NCBI RefSeq assembly: GCF_018139985.1
Contig: NZ_JAGSOU010000017.1
Location: 16,656 to 80,655 of the forward strand
From: Actibacterium sp. MT2.3-13A
GTDB lineage: Bacteria; Pseudomonadota; Alphaproteobacteria; Rhodobacterales; Rhodobacteraceae
Length of the DNA stretch: 64,000 bases
Direction of reading: 5' to 3'
The notes under the pieces were generated by a model, which was given only the letters and a program-made list of their open reading frames with translations, was not told where the DNA came from and did no database searches. A program made the position numbers and the translations under genes. Numbering within the stretch: the first letter of the stretch is position 1; every line of letters begins with the position of its first letter. This document shows positions 55,618 through 64,000 of this stretch, one piece after another.

Positions 55618-55902
55618 ATGACCGTTCGCAGCTGGATCACCTACCTGATCGGGGGCACGGCCCTGTGGATGGTGGCCGTCGGCTTCCTCTCCGGGCAGTT
55701 GCCGACCGATCCGCTGCCCGATATCGGCTATATCGTCGGCTACACGATCCCGTTCTGCGGCGTCGCGCTGCTGCCCTCGGCGCTGATCGGGCTGTTGGCG
55801 CTGGCGCTGACCCGCAAGACCGGCGTCGCCTTGCGGATCTGGACCTTCCTCGCCTCGCTGCTGGCCATTTTTCTTGGGCTCGGCAGCTTCATTGTCGCCT
55901 GA
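55618..55902 (+). CDS. Small membrane protein, three predicted helices
   Basis: A 94-residue hydrophobic protein with segments at about 7-25, 36-65 and 72-93 (for example [18 protein letters not shown] and [18 protein letters not shown]). There is no known family that I recognise. The frame and codon use look real and GGGGACAGGGG lies just upstream. It precedes msrA by 32 bases and may be co-transcribed. Confidence 0.6.
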   Translation: MTVRSWITYLIGGTALWMVAVGFLSGQLPTDPLPDIGYIVGYTIPFCGVALLPSALIGLLALALTRKTGVALRIWTFLASLLAIFLGLGSFIVA

Positions 55903-55934
55903 GGCATGCCTATCTGAACGGTTGGAGGTGTCCG

Positions 55935-56585
55935 ATGTTCCCGTTTCCGCAGAAGAAGATGCAGATGGTCGCACCGCAGGACGCGCTGCCCGGCCGCCCC
56001 GCGCCCATCCCCACCGCCGAACGGCATTTCGTCTTCGACCGTCCGCTCAAGGCGGAACCGCCCGAGGGCATGGCGGAGGCGATGTTCGGCATGGGCTGCT
56101 TCTGGGGCGTGGAGCGGCTGTTCTGGCAGGCGCCCGGCGTCTGGCTCAGCATGGCCGGCTACGCCGGCGGCGTCACCCCCAACCCCACCTATGAGGAGGT
56201 CTGTACCGGCCAGACCGGCCATGCGGAGGTGGTGCGCGTGATCTTCGATCCCGCGGTGATCTCCTACGAGGGGCTGCTGAAGCTGTTCTGGGAGGGCCAC
56301 GACCCCACCCAGGGCATGCGCCAGGGCAATGACCGGGGCACGCAGTACCGCTCGGCCATCTACACTTATACGCCGGCGCAGGCCGCGGCGGCCGAGGCCA
56401 GCCGCGACGCCTTCCAGGCGCGGCTGAGATCGGCGGGTCTGGGCGCGATCACCACCGAGATCCGCCCCGCGCCCGCGTTCTACTACGCCGAGGACTACCA
56501 CCAGCAGTATCTCGCCAAGAACCCGGGCGGCTATTGCGGGCTGGGCGGCACCGGCGTGAGCTGCCCCATCGGCACCGGAGCGTGA
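55935..56585 (+). CDS. msrA: Peptide methionine sulfoxide reductase A
   Basis: A 216-residue MsrA that reduces methionine-S-sulfoxide in proteins. The catalytic Cys is in [15 protein letters not shown] (about residue 56). Family segments [39 protein letters not shown] and [12 protein letters not shown] are intact, and C-terminal [11 protein letters not shown] carries resolving cysteines. ATG 55935 has GGAGG 8 bases upstream. The stop overlaps the next gene's GTG. Confidence 0.95.
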   Translation: MFPFPQKKMQMVAPQDALPGRPAPIPTAERHFVFDRPLKAEPPEGMAEAMFGMGCFWGVERLFWQAPGVWLSMAGYAGGVTPNPTYEEVCTGQTGHAEVVRVIFDPAVISYEGLLKLFWEGHDPTQGMRQGNDRGTQYRSAIYTYTPAQAAAAEASRDAFQARLRSAGLGAITTEIRPAPAFYYAEDYHQQYLAKNPGGYCGLGGTGVSCPIGTGA

Positions 56586-57142
56586 GCGGACGGCGCATCC
56601 ATATCCTCGGCGCCAGCGGCACGGGCTGCTCGACGCTGGGCCGGGCGCTGGCGGACCGCCTGGGCAGCCAGGCCTTCGACATCGACGATTTCTACTGGCG
56701 CCCCAGCGATCCGCCCTTTCGCGACAAGCGCCCGATCCGCGCCCGCCTGGCGCTGATGGAGGAGATGTTCCTGCCGCGCGCGGACTGGCTCCTGTCGGGC
56801 TCCTGCGCGGGCTGGGGCGACGCGATCGTGCCGCGGCTGACCCATGTCGTCTTTCTGACCATGCCGTCGGGGATGCGGCTGGCGCGGCTGCGCCGGCGCG
56901 AGCGCCGCCGCTTCGGAAATGCCATCGACCCGGGCGGTCCGCGGGCCGAGGCGTTCCGCAGCTTCCTCGACTGGGCGATGAGCTATGACGACCCGGTGTT
57001 CACCGGCCGCTCGCGCCACCTGCACGAGGCCTGGCTGGCCGAACTGGACTGCCCGGTGATCCGCCTCGACGCGGCCCAGCCGGTGGAACGGCTGGCTGAA
57101 CAAGCGTTGGCCGCGCTTGACCCCGCGCCCGCGGGGGCCTAG
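56582..57142 (+). CDS. P-loop kinase-like protein (adenylate-kinase-like fold)
   Basis: A 186-residue protein with Walker A variant [18 protein letters not shown] (GASGTGCST; the usual GK is GC). Family-like segments are [15 protein letters not shown] and [23 protein letters not shown], resembling shikimate/adenylate-kinase-like or topology-modulation FlaR-type proteins. The Lys of the P-loop is replaced by Cys, so nucleotide binding may be altered. The GTG start overlaps msrA. No specific substrate can be given. Confidence 0.75.
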   Translation: MSGRRIHILGASGTGCSTLGRALADRLGSQAFDIDDFYWRPSDPPFRDKRPIRARLALMEEMFLPRADWLLSGSCAGWGDAIVPRLTHVVFLTMPSGMRLARLRRRERRRFGNAIDPGGPRAEAFRSFLDWAMSYDDPVFTGRSRHLHEAWLAELDCPVIRLDAAQPVERLAEQALAALDPAPAGA

Positions 57143-57173
57143 GCGCATTGGCGAAACCCAGACGGAGACAGTC

Positions 57174-58046
57174 ATGCCCACCTTCACCGCCCTGACCACC
57201 CTCACCGGAAAGGCCGCCGCCGATGCCCTGGCCGAGGCGATGGAGCGCCTGACCCCCGAGCCCACCGGCGTCGGCGTTTTCGAGATCGAGGACGGCTCCG
57301 GCCTGTGGGAGGTCGGCGGATATTTCACCGAAACGCCCGACGCCGCCGGCCTGGCGCTGCTCGCGGCGATGCACGGGGCCCGGGATTTCGTGATCTCGGA
57401 GTTGCCCGAGGTGGATTGGGTGGCCAAGGTGAAACGCGACCTGGCCCCGGTCGAGGCCGGGCGCTTCTTCGTCTACGGCAGCCATGACGCCGACAAGGTT
57501 CCGCAGGGCAAGGTCGCGCTGCTGATCGAGGCGGCGATGGCCTTCGGCACCGGGCACCACGGCACCACGCTGGGCTGTCTGCGCGCGCTCGACCGGCTGG
57601 CCGAGGCGGGCGTGGTCTGCGGTAACGTCGCCGATATCGGCTGCGGCACGGCGGTTCTGGCGATGGCGGCGGCGGCGCTCTGGCCCAACCCGGTGATGGC
57701 CAGCGACATCGACGCCGTGGCGGTCGAGGTGGCCTCGGCCAATGTCGCCGCCAACGGCCTGCAGGAGCGCGTGCGCTGCGTCGAGGCCGCGGGCTTCGAC
57801 CATCCCGAGCTGAAAGCCGCCGCACCCTTCGACCTTGTCTTCGCCAATATCCTGAAAGGGCCCCTGGTCGCGCTGGCCCCGGACATGGCCACGCATGTCG
57901 CGCCGGGCGGCTATGCGATCCTGTCGGGCATCCTGAACCCGCAGGCCGACGAGGTGGTGGCCACCTATGCCGAAAACGGCTTCATTGTTCGCGATCGCGA
58001 GGAAATTGGCGACTGGACGACCCTTTGCCTGCGGAAAGCCGCCTGA
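57174..58046 (+). CDS. prmA: Ribosomal protein L11 methyltransferase-type enzyme
   Basis: A 290-residue SAM-dependent methyltransferase. An N-terminal substrate domain (about 1-110) precedes AFGTGHHGTTLGCL and the SAM motif ADIGCGTAVLAMAAAALW. DFDAVA-like DIDAVAVEVASANVAANGL and the NILKGPLVALAPDM loop are PrmA features. It probably trimethylates ribosomal protein L11. ATG 57174 follows ACGGAG. It may be read through from the msrA group. Confidence 0.92.
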   Translation: MPTFTALTTLTGKAAADALAEAMERLTPEPTGVGVFEIEDGSGLWEVGGYFTETPDAAGLALLAAMHGARDFVISELPEVDWVAKVKRDLAPVEAGRFFVYGSHDADKVPQGKVALLIEAAMAFGTGHHGTTLGCLRALDRLAEAGVVCGNVADIGCGTAVLAMAAAALWPNPVMASDIDAVAVEVASANVAANGLQERVRCVEAAGFDHPELKAAAPFDLVFANILKGPLVALAPDMATHVAPGGYAILSGILNPQADEVVATYAENGFIVRDREEIGDWTTLCLRKAA

Positions 58047-58111
58047 TCGGCCGTAATTTCGCCGCTTTCTGACCGTAATCTCGCCTTACTGGGGGTCGCA
58101 GGAGAGAACCC

Positions 58112-58459
58112 GTGGCAGACACGCAAATGGAAGAGTTTCACGGCCGACTGCGCCGCGTCGCGCAGAACCGCAGCCGCGGCGCGGGCTTTGCGACGGCCGA
58201 CACCGCCGGCGGATCGCCGCGCCGGGCCCGACGCCCGCGCCGGTCGCTGCTGCGCCCGGCCCTGCTGGTGCTGGCCGTTTTCATGGCGCTCAAGGCGGCG
58301 CTTCTGGCGGAGATCGGGCCGGCGGATTACCAGGGCCGGGTCGAGAGGCTGCGGGACGGCACGGCGGTCGCGGCCGCCGGCGCCTGGGCGCTGCAGGTCG
58401 ATCCCGCCACCCGCTGGCTGGCCGGTCAGCTGCACGCGCTGTTCGCGCCGCTGCAATAG
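58112..58459 (+). CDS. Hypothetical membrane-anchored protein
   Basis: A 115-residue protein with an Arg-rich cytoplasmic N-terminal half (HGRLRRVAQNRSRG, RRARRPRRSLLRP). One TM helix (about 50-66, LLVLAVFMALKAALLAE) and a short periplasmic C-terminal region follow. The start is GTG 58112 with GCAGGAGAG upstream. No named family recognised. Confidence 0.6.
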   Translation: MADTQMEEFHGRLRRVAQNRSRGAGFATADTAGGSPRRARRPRRSLLRPALLVLAVFMALKAALLAEIGPADYQGRVERLRDGTAVAAAGAWALQVDPATRWLAGQLHALFAPLQ

Positions 58460-58488
58460 CCGCCATTCCGGCCCTCGCGCCGCATCGC

Positions 58489-58527
58489 AAAAAAACGCCG
58501 CCAGCACGAGGCTGGCGGAGCGTTTCT
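58489..58527 (-). terminator. Rho-independent terminator for the DUF1127 gene
   Basis: On the minus strand a hairpin (AACGCTCCGCCAGC / GCTGGCGGCGTT with one bulge, loop CTCGT) is followed by seven T residues, placed 57 bases after the DUF1127 stop codon. It is the clearest U-tract terminator in this half of the window and lies just after the opposing gene. Confidence 0.88.
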
Positions 58528-58561
58528 GGGTTTCTCGATCGGCTCTCGTCGGCGCGCGGCC

Positions 58562-58618
58562 CGCGCGCGGATTAGCGCGCGGATTAGCGCGCGATGCGGG
58601 CGATGCGGGCGATGTCGG
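58562..58618. repeat. Short tandem repeats at the 3' end of the DUF1127 gene
   Basis: A 12-base unit (GCGCGCGGATTA) occurs twice in tandem, followed by further copies of GATGCGGGC. They span the stop codon and encode the repeated IAR at the protein end. Slippage could lengthen or shorten the tail. Confidence 0.6.
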
Positions 58619-58796
58619 CGCGCAGCAGGCCGATGTCTTCCAGCTGACGATCGGTCAGTTGCGACAGCGCCTTGCGGGTGGCGCGGGCTTCGTGCCGCGC
58701 GACGAGAGTGGCGAGGCCGGCCCGGAAGAGTTTGCTGACGCGGCCCCCGAACGGGCGGGTGTCGAAATGCGGGCGGGTTTGTTCAAGTGCAGCCAT
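58584..58796 (-). CDS. DUF1127 small protein
   Basis: A 70-residue protein with an N-terminal ALEQTRPHFDTRPFGG segment and the C-terminal DUF1127 pattern, here KALSQLTDRQLEDIGLLRADIARIARIAR. Such small Arg-rich proteins in alphaproteobacteria influence phosphate/carbon metabolism and RNA turnover. ATG 58796 has AAGGA 10 bases upstream. The last nine residues are three IAR repeats, produced by tandem DNA repeats. Confidence 0.85.
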   Translation of the reverse strand: MAALEQTRPHFDTRPFGGRVSKLFRAGLATLVARHEARATRKALSQLTDRQLEDIGLLRADIARIARIAR

Positions 58797-59109
58797 CTGA
58801 GTCGGTTCCTTGCTGATGCTGGTTTCGGCGCGAACGGCCGTGATCCGCCGCAATTAGGGAGCGCGCCGCGGCAGCGCAACAGGCGTTTTCGCATGGCGCG
58901 CATGCGTTTTCTGCATGGCCGCGTCCGCCTGTAACGTATTGTCGCAGCGCGGAAATCGGCGCAGGCCGGCGCGCCGCCCACGGGGGCGACCCCGCCGCGC
59001 CCGGCGCGGCCCCGCGCGCCCCGGGGGCGGGGCCGCCGGTCCATTCAGGCTGGCCGATGTTCGCTTTTCGTGCTACTGCGTCGGGAAAAGAAACGCAAAA
59101 GGGGCGAGC

Positions 59110-59616
59110 ATGCGGGTATTGGGGGTCGATCCGGGCCTGCGCAACATGGGCTGGGGCATCATCGAGGCGCAGGGCGCCAGAATCAGCCATGTCGCCAACG
59201 GCGTCTGCACCTCCGTCCCCGGCGATCTGGCCGGGCGGCTTCTCAGCCTGCATGCGCAGCTGAGCGAGGTCGTCGCGCGCTACGCCCCCGACACCGCGGC
59301 GGTGGAGCAGACCTTCGTCAACAAGGACGGCGCGGGCACGTTGAAGCTGGGCCAGGCGCGGGCGATCGCGCTGCTGGTGCCGGCGCAGGCGGGGCTCAGC
59401 GTGGGCGAGTATGCCCCCAACGCGGTCAAGAAGACGGTCGTGGGTGTGGGGCACGCCGACAAGAAACAGATCGACCATATGGTGCGGCTGCAATTGCCGG
59501 GCGTGAAGATCGCCGGGCCGGACGCGGCCGACGCGCTGGCCATCGCGCTGTGCCATGCGCACCACGCGCGGGCCGCCGGACGGCTCGAGGCTGCGGTGGC
59601 GAGGGCGGCGCAATGA
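59110..59616 (+). CDS. ruvC: Crossover junction endodeoxyribonuclease RuvC
   Basis: A 168-residue Holliday-junction resolvase. The metal-binding Asp is in [13 protein letters not shown], and further acidic residues are in [10 protein letters not shown] and [19 protein letters not shown] 59110 gives the standard N-terminus; upstream in-frame sequence is non-coding. It overlaps ruvA by 4 bases. Confidence 0.97.
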   Translation: MRVLGVDPGLRNMGWGIIEAQGARISHVANGVCTSVPGDLAGRLLSLHAQLSEVVARYAPDTAAVEQTFVNKDGAGTLKLGQARAIALLVPAQAGLSVGEYAPNAVKKTVVGVGHADKKQIDHMVRLQLPGVKIAGPDAADALAIALCHAHHARAAGRLEAAVARAAQ

Positions 59617-60281
59617 TCGGCAAGATCGCGGGGCGGATCGACTATCGCGGCACCGACCACGTTTTGATCGATGTCCACGGCGTCGGCTATATCGTCTATG
59701 CCTCCGATCGCACGCTGGCCGCGCTGCCCGGGCCGGGCGAGGCGGTGGCCCTTTACACCGACCTGGTGGTTCGCGAGGATCTGCTGCAGCTCTACGGCTT
59801 CCCCACGCTGTTCGAAAAGGAGTGGCACCGGCTGCTGACCTCGGTTCAGGGGGTGGGGGCCAAGGCCTCGATGGCGATCCTCGGCACGCTGGGCGCCGAA
59901 GGCGTCGGGCGCGCAATAGCGCTGGGCGATGCGGCGGCGGTCAAGGCCGCGCCCGGCGTCGGCCCGAAACTGGCGCAGCGCGTGGTGAACGAGTTGAAGG
60001 ACAAGGCGCCCGCGGTCATGGCGCTGGGCGGCAGGTTGCCCGCCGCGATGGGCGCGGCGCCCGCCGAGGTGATCGAGGGGGGCGCGGCCCCCGCCGCGCC
60101 CACGGCCAGACCCGCGCCCTCGGCCTCGGCCCAGTCCGAGGCGCTGTCGGCGCTGGGCAATCTCGGCTATGCTCCGGGCGAGGCGGCGGCGGCGGTGGCC
60201 GAGGCGGCCGGCGCGAGCCCGGACGCCGACACGCCCGCGCTGATCCGCGCCGCGCTGCGCCTTCTGGCGCCGAAAGGATAA
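59613..60281 (+). CDS. ruvA: Holliday junction DNA helicase subunit RuvA
   Basis: A 222-residue junction-binding protein. The N-terminal OB fold ([13 protein letters not shown]) is followed by two HhH motifs ([17 protein letters not shown] and [22 protein letters not shown]). An Ala/Pro-rich linker precedes the C-terminal RuvB-contact domain ([20 protein letters not shown]). It targets RuvB to four-way junctions. ruvB starts 3 bases after it. Confidence 0.97.
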   Translation: MIGKIAGRIDYRGTDHVLIDVHGVGYIVYASDRTLAALPGPGEAVALYTDLVVREDLLQLYGFPTLFEKEWHRLLTSVQGVGAKASMAILGTLGAEGVGRAIALGDAAAVKAAPGVGPKLAQRVVNELKDKAPAVMALGGRLPAAMGAAPAEVIEGGAAPAAPTARPAPSASAQSEALSALGNLGYAPGEAAAAVAEAAGASPDADTPALIRAALRLLAPKG

Positions 60282-60284
60282 GCG

Positions 60285-61316
60285 ATGACCGGCCCCGACC
60301 CGACCCTGCGCCCCGAACGCCGGCCCGAGGATGCCGACCGCGCCCTGCGCCCGCAGGCCCTGGCCGAGTTCATCGGCCAGGCCGAGGCGCGCGCGAACCT
60401 CAAGGTCTTCATCGAAAGCGCGCGGATGCGCGGCGAGGCGATGGATCACGCGCTGTTCCACGGCCCGCCGGGCCTCGGCAAGACCACGCTGGCGCAGATC
60501 ATGGCGCGGGAACTCTGCGTGAATTTCCGCATGACCTCGGGCCCGGTGCTGGCCAAGGCCGGCGATCTGGCCGCCATCCTGACCAATCTCGAGGCGCGTG
60601 ACGTGCTCTTCATCGACGAGATCCACCGCCTGAATCCGGTGGTGGAGGAGGTGCTCTACCCCGCGCTGGAGGATTTCGAGCTCGACCTCGTGATCGGCGA
60701 GGGGCCCGCGGCGCGCACCGTCCGGATCGAGCTTCAGCCCTTCACCCTGGTCGGTGCAACCACGCGGCTGGGCCTGCTGACCACGCCGCTGCGCGACCGT
60801 TTCGGCATTCCCACGCGGCTGCAGTTCTACACCGTGGACGAGCTGCACGAGATCGTCACCCGCGGCGCCCGCCTGATGGGCGTGCCGGCCGAACCCGAGG
60901 GCGCCCGCGAGATCGCCAAGCGCGCCCGCGGCACGCCGCGCATCGCCGGGCGCCTGCTGCGCCGGGTGGTGGATTTCGCGGTGGTCGAGGGCGACGGGCG
61001 GATCACCCGGGCCATCGCCGACAACGCGCTGACGCGGCTGGGGGTGGATCACCTCGGCCTCGACGGCGCCGACCGGCGCTACCTGCTGATGATCGCCGAG
61101 AACTATGCCGGCGGGCCGGTGGGGATCGAGACCCTTTCCGCCGCGCTGAGCGAGAGCCGCGACGCGCTGGAAGAGGTGATCGAGCCCTATCTGCTGCAGC
61201 AGGGCCTGATCCAGCGCACGCCGCGGGGCCGGATGCTGGGCGCGAAGGCCTGGGCGCACCTGGGGCTGCCGATGCCGAAACCGGCGGGGCAGGCGGATCT
61301 CTTCGCTGGCAAGTAG
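60285..61316 (+). CDS. ruvB: Holliday junction DNA helicase subunit RuvB
   Basis: A 343-residue AAA+ motor. Walker A is [15 protein letters not shown], Walker B is [16 protein letters not shown], sensor 1 is GATTRLGLL and the arginine finger region is [10 protein letters not shown]-terminal winged helix ([18 protein letters not shown]) binds DNA. It drives branch migration with RuvA and completes the ruvCAB operon. Confidence 0.98.
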   Translation: MTGPDPTLRPERRPEDADRALRPQALAEFIGQAEARANLKVFIESARMRGEAMDHALFHGPPGLGKTTLAQIMARELCVNFRMTSGPVLAKAGDLAAILTNLEARDVLFIDEIHRLNPVVEEVLYPALEDFELDLVIGEGPAARTVRIELQPFTLVGATTRLGLLTTPLRDRFGIPTRLQFYTVDELHEIVTRGARLMGVPAEPEGAREIAKRARGTPRIAGRLLRRVVDFAVVEGDGRITRAIADNALTRLGVDHLGLDGADRRYLLMIAENYAGGPVGIETLSAALSESRDALEEVIEPYLLQQGLIQRTPRGRMLGAKAWAHLGLPMPKPAGQADLFAGK

Positions 61317-61324
61317 GGCGCGGG

Positions 61325-61353
61325 TTGCCCGGGACGGTTGTTCCCGGGGGCAA
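61325..61353 (+). terminator. Hairpin after ruvB
   Basis: TTGCCCGGGA and TCCCGGGGGCAA form an imperfect stem with a 7-base loop, 9 bases after the ruvB stop. No U-tract follows, so it may only stabilise the message. Confidence 0.4.
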
Positions 61354-61361
61354 AGGGATTT

Positions 61362-61397
61362 ATGCCTCCGGCGGGAGTATTTGGGCCAAGAAGAAGG
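61362..61397. repeat. Short intergenic element of the Rhodobacterales type
   Basis: GCCTCCGGCGGGAGTATTTG followed by GGCCAAGAAGAAG. I recall very similar CCTCCGGCGGG-AGTATTTnnn-AAGAAGAAG sequences between many genes in Rhodobacterales genomes. Only one copy is in this window, so the repeat status rests on memory, not on a count. Confidence 0.4.
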
Positions 61398-61404
61398 GAA
61401 CGCC

Positions 61405-62031
61405 ATGAGCCCTGAAGAGGTCGAGGCGCTGTTCACCCGCGCCGACGGTCAGTATCTGTTCGCCCGCTGGGGCCGGCCGATCGCGCCGGTGGTTTTCGGC
61501 GTCGAGGACGAGACGCTGAAGACCGTCAAGGGCGCCTGCGAGGCGGTGGTGGCGCTGGCCGGTCACAAGATGGCCGAGACCGACCCGGAGCTCGGCTCGA
61601 ACCTGATGGTGTTCTTCTTCCGCGACTGGGGCGAGCTGCTGGAGACGCCGAACCTCGACAAGCTGGTGCCGGATCTCGGGCCGCTGGTGGCGCGGCTGCA
61701 GGCGGCGGGCGCCAACCAGTACCGCTTCTTCCGGTTCGATGAGCGGAACGCCATCAAGGCGGCCTTCGTGTTCGTGCGGATGGACGAGGCGCTGAGCCGG
61801 TTGCCGGCCGAGACGCTGGCGCTGAGCCAGATGGTGCAGGTGGTTCTGCTGTGGTCGGATCGCGCCTTTGCCGGGCGCAGCCCGCTGGCGCGCACCCCCG
61901 AGGGGCTGACCGTGCTGCGCCCGGACATCGCCGCGGTGATCCGCGCGGCCTATGATCCGGTGATGCCCGCCGCGGCCTCAGACCGCAGCCACGCCCTGCG
62001 GCTGGCCGCGCGCGCGGGGCTGGCGCAGTGA
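61405..62031 (+). CDS. Conserved hypothetical protein between ruvB and ybgC
   Basis: A 208-residue soluble protein, starting MSPEEVEALFTRADGQYLFARWGRPIAPVVFGV. No signal peptide, membrane helix or catalytic motif is clear. It looks mixed alpha/beta with NLMVFFFRDWGELLETPNL and AFVFVRMDEALSRLPA. I do not recognise a named family. ATG 61405 follows AAGAAGGGA. Its stop overlaps the ybgC GTG. Confidence 0.75.
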   Translation: MSPEEVEALFTRADGQYLFARWGRPIAPVVFGVEDETLKTVKGACEAVVALAGHKMAETDPELGSNLMVFFFRDWGELLETPNLDKLVPDLGPLVARLQAAGANQYRFFRFDERNAIKAAFVFVRMDEALSRLPAETLALSQMVQVVLLWSDRAFAGRSPLARTPEGLTVLRPDIAAVIRAAYDPVMPAAASDRSHALRLAARAGLAQ

Positions 62032-62423
62032 CCCACCGTTTCCCCCTCCGCGTCTATTACGAGGACACCGACCTCGCCGGAATCGTCTACTATGCCAATT
62101 ACCTGAAGTTCATCGAGCGCGGCCGCAGCGAATGGGTGCGCGATCTGGGGGTGGATCAGGCCGCGCTGAAGGCCGAGGCGGGAATCGTCTTTGCCGTGCG
62201 GCGGGTGGTTGCCGATTACCTTTCCCCGGCGCGATATGACGATAAATTGATCGTGGAAACGGTGCTGAAGGCCCTGACCCCGGCGCGCGTCGTGCTGGAT
62301 CAGCGCGTGCTGCGCGGCGAGGCGGTTCTGTTCGCCGCCGAGGTGACACTGGTGGCGCTGGGGCCGGGCGGGCGCGCCGCCCGCCTGCCGGCGGAGTTCC
62401 GCCGGGCGCTGGGCGCGCCATAG
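62028..62423 (+). CDS. ybgC: Acyl-CoA thioesterase of the Tol-Pal operon
   Basis: A 131-residue hot-dog-fold thioesterase. The catalytic Asp is in RVYYEDTDLAGIVYYANYLKF and the following FIERGRSEWVRDLG is family-typical. It hydrolyses acyl thioesters and is regularly the first gene of the tol cluster. The GTG start overlaps the previous stop. Confidence 0.93.
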   Translation: MTHRFPLRVYYEDTDLAGIVYYANYLKFIERGRSEWVRDLGVDQAALKAEAGIVFAVRRVVADYLSPARYDDKLIVETVLKALTPARVVLDQRVLRGEAVLFAAEVTLVALGPGGRAARLPAEFRRALGAP

Positions 62424-62530
62424 GCGGTTGCCCGCGACACGCGTGGTTGCGGTAGCATTTGCCAGCGAAACATAGTAGCTTGGCCGTTAATCAGAGCCGG
62501 GGAAGCCCGGCCCAACAACGAGCAGGCTAG

Positions 62531-63226
62531 ATGGAAACCGAAACCCTTGCCCTGGCGCAGGAGATTGATTTCTCCATGCTCGCCCTTTTCGCGCGCGCCA
62601 CCCTCACCGTGAAGCTCGTGATGACCCTGCTGCTCCTGGCGTCGTTCTGGAGCTGGGCGATCATCATCCAGAAACACATCAATTTCCGCCGCGCGCGGCA
62701 GGCGGCGGCCGTGTTCGACCAGGCCTTCTGGTCGGGCGAGCCGCTGGACGAGCTGTTCGAGACAGTCGGCGCCGAGCCGGACGGCGCGGCGGAGCGGATC
62801 TTTGCCGCGGGCATGATGGAATGGCGCCGCAGCCACCGCCAGGACGGCGGGCTGATCGCGGGCGCCGCGCCGCGGATCGACCGCTCGATGGATGTGGCCA
62901 TCGCCAAGGAGGCGGAGGGCCTGAACAAGGGGCTGGGCTTCCTGGCGACCGTGGGCTCGACCGCGCCTTTCGTGGGGCTGTTCGGCACGGTCTGGGGCAT
63001 CATGCACGCCTTCCAGCAGATCGCGTTGCAGCAGAACACCAACCTCGCCGTGGTGGCGCCGGGCATCGCAGAGGCGCTGCTGGCCACGGCGCTGGGCCTG
63101 CTGGCCGCGATCCCGGCGGTGGTGTTCTACAACAAGCTGTCGGGCGATAGCGACCGCATTGTCGGCGGCTACGAGGCCTTCGCCGACGAGTTCTCGACCA
63201 TCCTGTCGCGCCAGCTGGACGCCTGA
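62531..63226 (+). CDS. tolQ: Tol-Pal system protein TolQ
   Basis: A 231-residue inner-membrane protein, TM1 at about 24-46 and two more helices around 130-150 and 166-190. Family segments are GFLATVGSTAPFVGLFGTVWGIMHAFQ and APGIAEALLATALGLLAAIPAVVFYN. It forms the proton channel that powers TolA with TolR. tolR starts 3 bases downstream. Confidence 0.95.
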   Translation: METETLALAQEIDFSMLALFARATLTVKLVMTLLLLASFWSWAIIIQKHINFRRARQAAAVFDQAFWSGEPLDELFETVGAEPDGAAERIFAAGMMEWRRSHRQDGGLIAGAAPRIDRSMDVAIAKEAEGLNKGLGFLATVGSTAPFVGLFGTVWGIMHAFQQIALQQNTNLAVVAPGIAEALLATALGLLAAIPAVVFYNKLSGDSDRIVGGYEAFADEFSTILSRQLDA

Positions 63227-63229
63227 GCC

Positions 63230-63700
63230 ATGGGGGGCGGGGTTGTCCAGCGCAAGGAGGGCACGCGCCGCCGGCGCCGCCGGTCGCGCGCCGCGGTGAT
63301 GGCGGAGATCAACGTCACGCCTTTCGTGGACGTGATGTTGGTGCTGCTGATCATCTTCATGGTGGCCGCGCCCCTGCTGACGGTGGGCGTGCCGGTGAAG
63401 CTGCCCGAGACCGCGGCCGAGGCCCTGCCGGCCGAGCAGGAGGAGCCGCTGACCATCACGCTGACCGCCGACGGGCTGATCCTGCTGCAAACCACCGAAA
63501 CCCCGCGCGACCAGCTGATCCCCAAGCTGCGCGCCATTGCGGCCGAGCGGGTGGATGACAAGGTCTACCTGCGCGCCGACGGCGCCATTGCCTATGCCGA
63601 CATCATGCAGATCATGGGCGCGCTGAACGCGGCCGGCTTCCGCAACATCGGCCTGGTGACCGATCCGGGCGGCCCGCGTCTGGACGGGCAGGGGGGCTGA
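63230..63700 (+). CDS. tolR: Tol-Pal system protein TolR
   Basis: A 156-residue single-pass inner-membrane protein. The conserved Asp is in INVTPFVDVMLVLLIIFMVAAP. A periplasmic domain follows. It couples proton flow through TolQ to TolA. ATG 63230 follows closely after tolQ. Confidence 0.95.
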   Translation: MGGGVVQRKEGTRRRRRRSRAAVMAEINVTPFVDVMLVLLIIFMVAAPLLTVGVPVKLPETAAEALPAEQEEPLTITLTADGLILLQTTETPRDQLIPKLRAIAAERVDDKVYLRADGAIAYADIMQIMGALNAAGFRNIGLVTDPGGPRLDGQGG

Positions 63701-63708
63701 GGCCCGGC

Positions 63709-64000
63709 ATGAACACCGGCACCTATATCTCGGGGTTGCTGCATGTGCTGCTGATCGGCTGGGTGCTGATCGGCGGCTGGCTGGACCTGCCCGAGGAGGA
63801 ACCCTTCGAGGTGGCTGAGGTCTCGCTGCTGACCGGCGAGGAATTCGCCGCGCTGACCGCGCCGCCCTCCGCGCCCCGCGCCGAGACCGAGGCGCCGGAG
63901 CCGGCGCCCCCCGCAGCGGAGGAGCCCGCGCCGGCCCCCGCGACGCCCCCCGCGCCCGACGCCAAGCAGCCCACCGCGCTGTCCCGCGCCGCGCCCACCG
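63709..64000 (+). CDS. tolA: TolA-like protein, N-terminal part, partial
   Basis: The first 97 codons are present before the window ends. One TM anchor (about 5-24, YISGLLHVLLIGWVLIGGWL) is followed by an acidic stretch and then a Pro/Ala/Glu-rich periplasmic linker, as in TolA. It starts 8 bases after tolR. Identity is supported by order and layout; the C-terminal domain is outside the window. Confidence 0.85.
   Translation, partial: MNTGTYISGLLHVLLIGWVLIGGWLDLPEEEPFEVAEVSLLTGEEFAALTAPPSAPRAETEAPEPAPPAAEEPAPAPATPPAPDAKQPTALSRAAPT

Overview
The window is a stretch of very GC-rich, densely packed alphaproteobacterial chromosome. The gene order (priA-fsa-DUF484-xerC, ruvCAB-ybgC-tolQRA, ycjX with a DUF697 partner) and small families such as DUF6494 and DUF6505 point to Rhodobacteraceae (Rhodobacterales). 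I do not name a genus. No rRNA, tRNA, CRISPR array, insertion sequence or phage gene was seen.

Layout. 1-12952: import and catabolism of polyamines and amino acids. It holds the end of one polyamine-type ABC transporter with an aminobutyraldehyde-type dehydrogenase, then kynureninase with a stand-alone Lrp ligand-binding domain and a complete branched-chain-type ABC transporter, then a second complete polyamine-type transporter. 13026-41135: a formate dehydrogenase (FDH) island. It encodes a cytosolic two-subunit NAD-linked FDH, a TusA-like protein, a tightly overlapped cofactor operon (fdhD-mobA-mobB-moeA fusion), a DUF2478 protein, a tungstate-type ABC transporter (tupBCA), an Mrp/ApbC cluster, an unusual cytochrome c fusion, a large ferredoxin-like protein, DUF3305 and DUF3306 proteins, a TorD-like chaperone, and a Tat-exported FDH (fdhX-A-B-C). 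A two-component system whose response regulator lacks the GAFTGA loop closes the island. 41303-58796: housekeeping genes (truA, ycjX, DUF697, truncated haemoglobin, ileS, xerC, DUF484, fsa, priA, YeeE/YedE, an MFS protein, msrA, a P-loop kinase-like protein, prmA, DUF1127). 59110-64000: ruvCAB and the Tol-Pal operon start, with tolA cut by the window edge.

How it fits together. The island holds what two molybdenum/tungsten FDHs need: oxyanion uptake, bis-MGD cofactor synthesis, sulfuration, Fe-S assembly, a folding chaperone and a Tat partner. The cytosolic enzyme would make NADH from formate. The exported one would pass electrons through a cytochrome b subunit to quinone. The most interesting regulatory signal is a 15-bp imperfect palindrome (TGGACA-N3-TGTCCA type) present twice before the tungstate transporter and twice in the divergent region inside the FDH island, at helically phased spacing. 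Away from the island, ileS is preceded by what looks like a leaderless, isoleucine-rich leader peptide.
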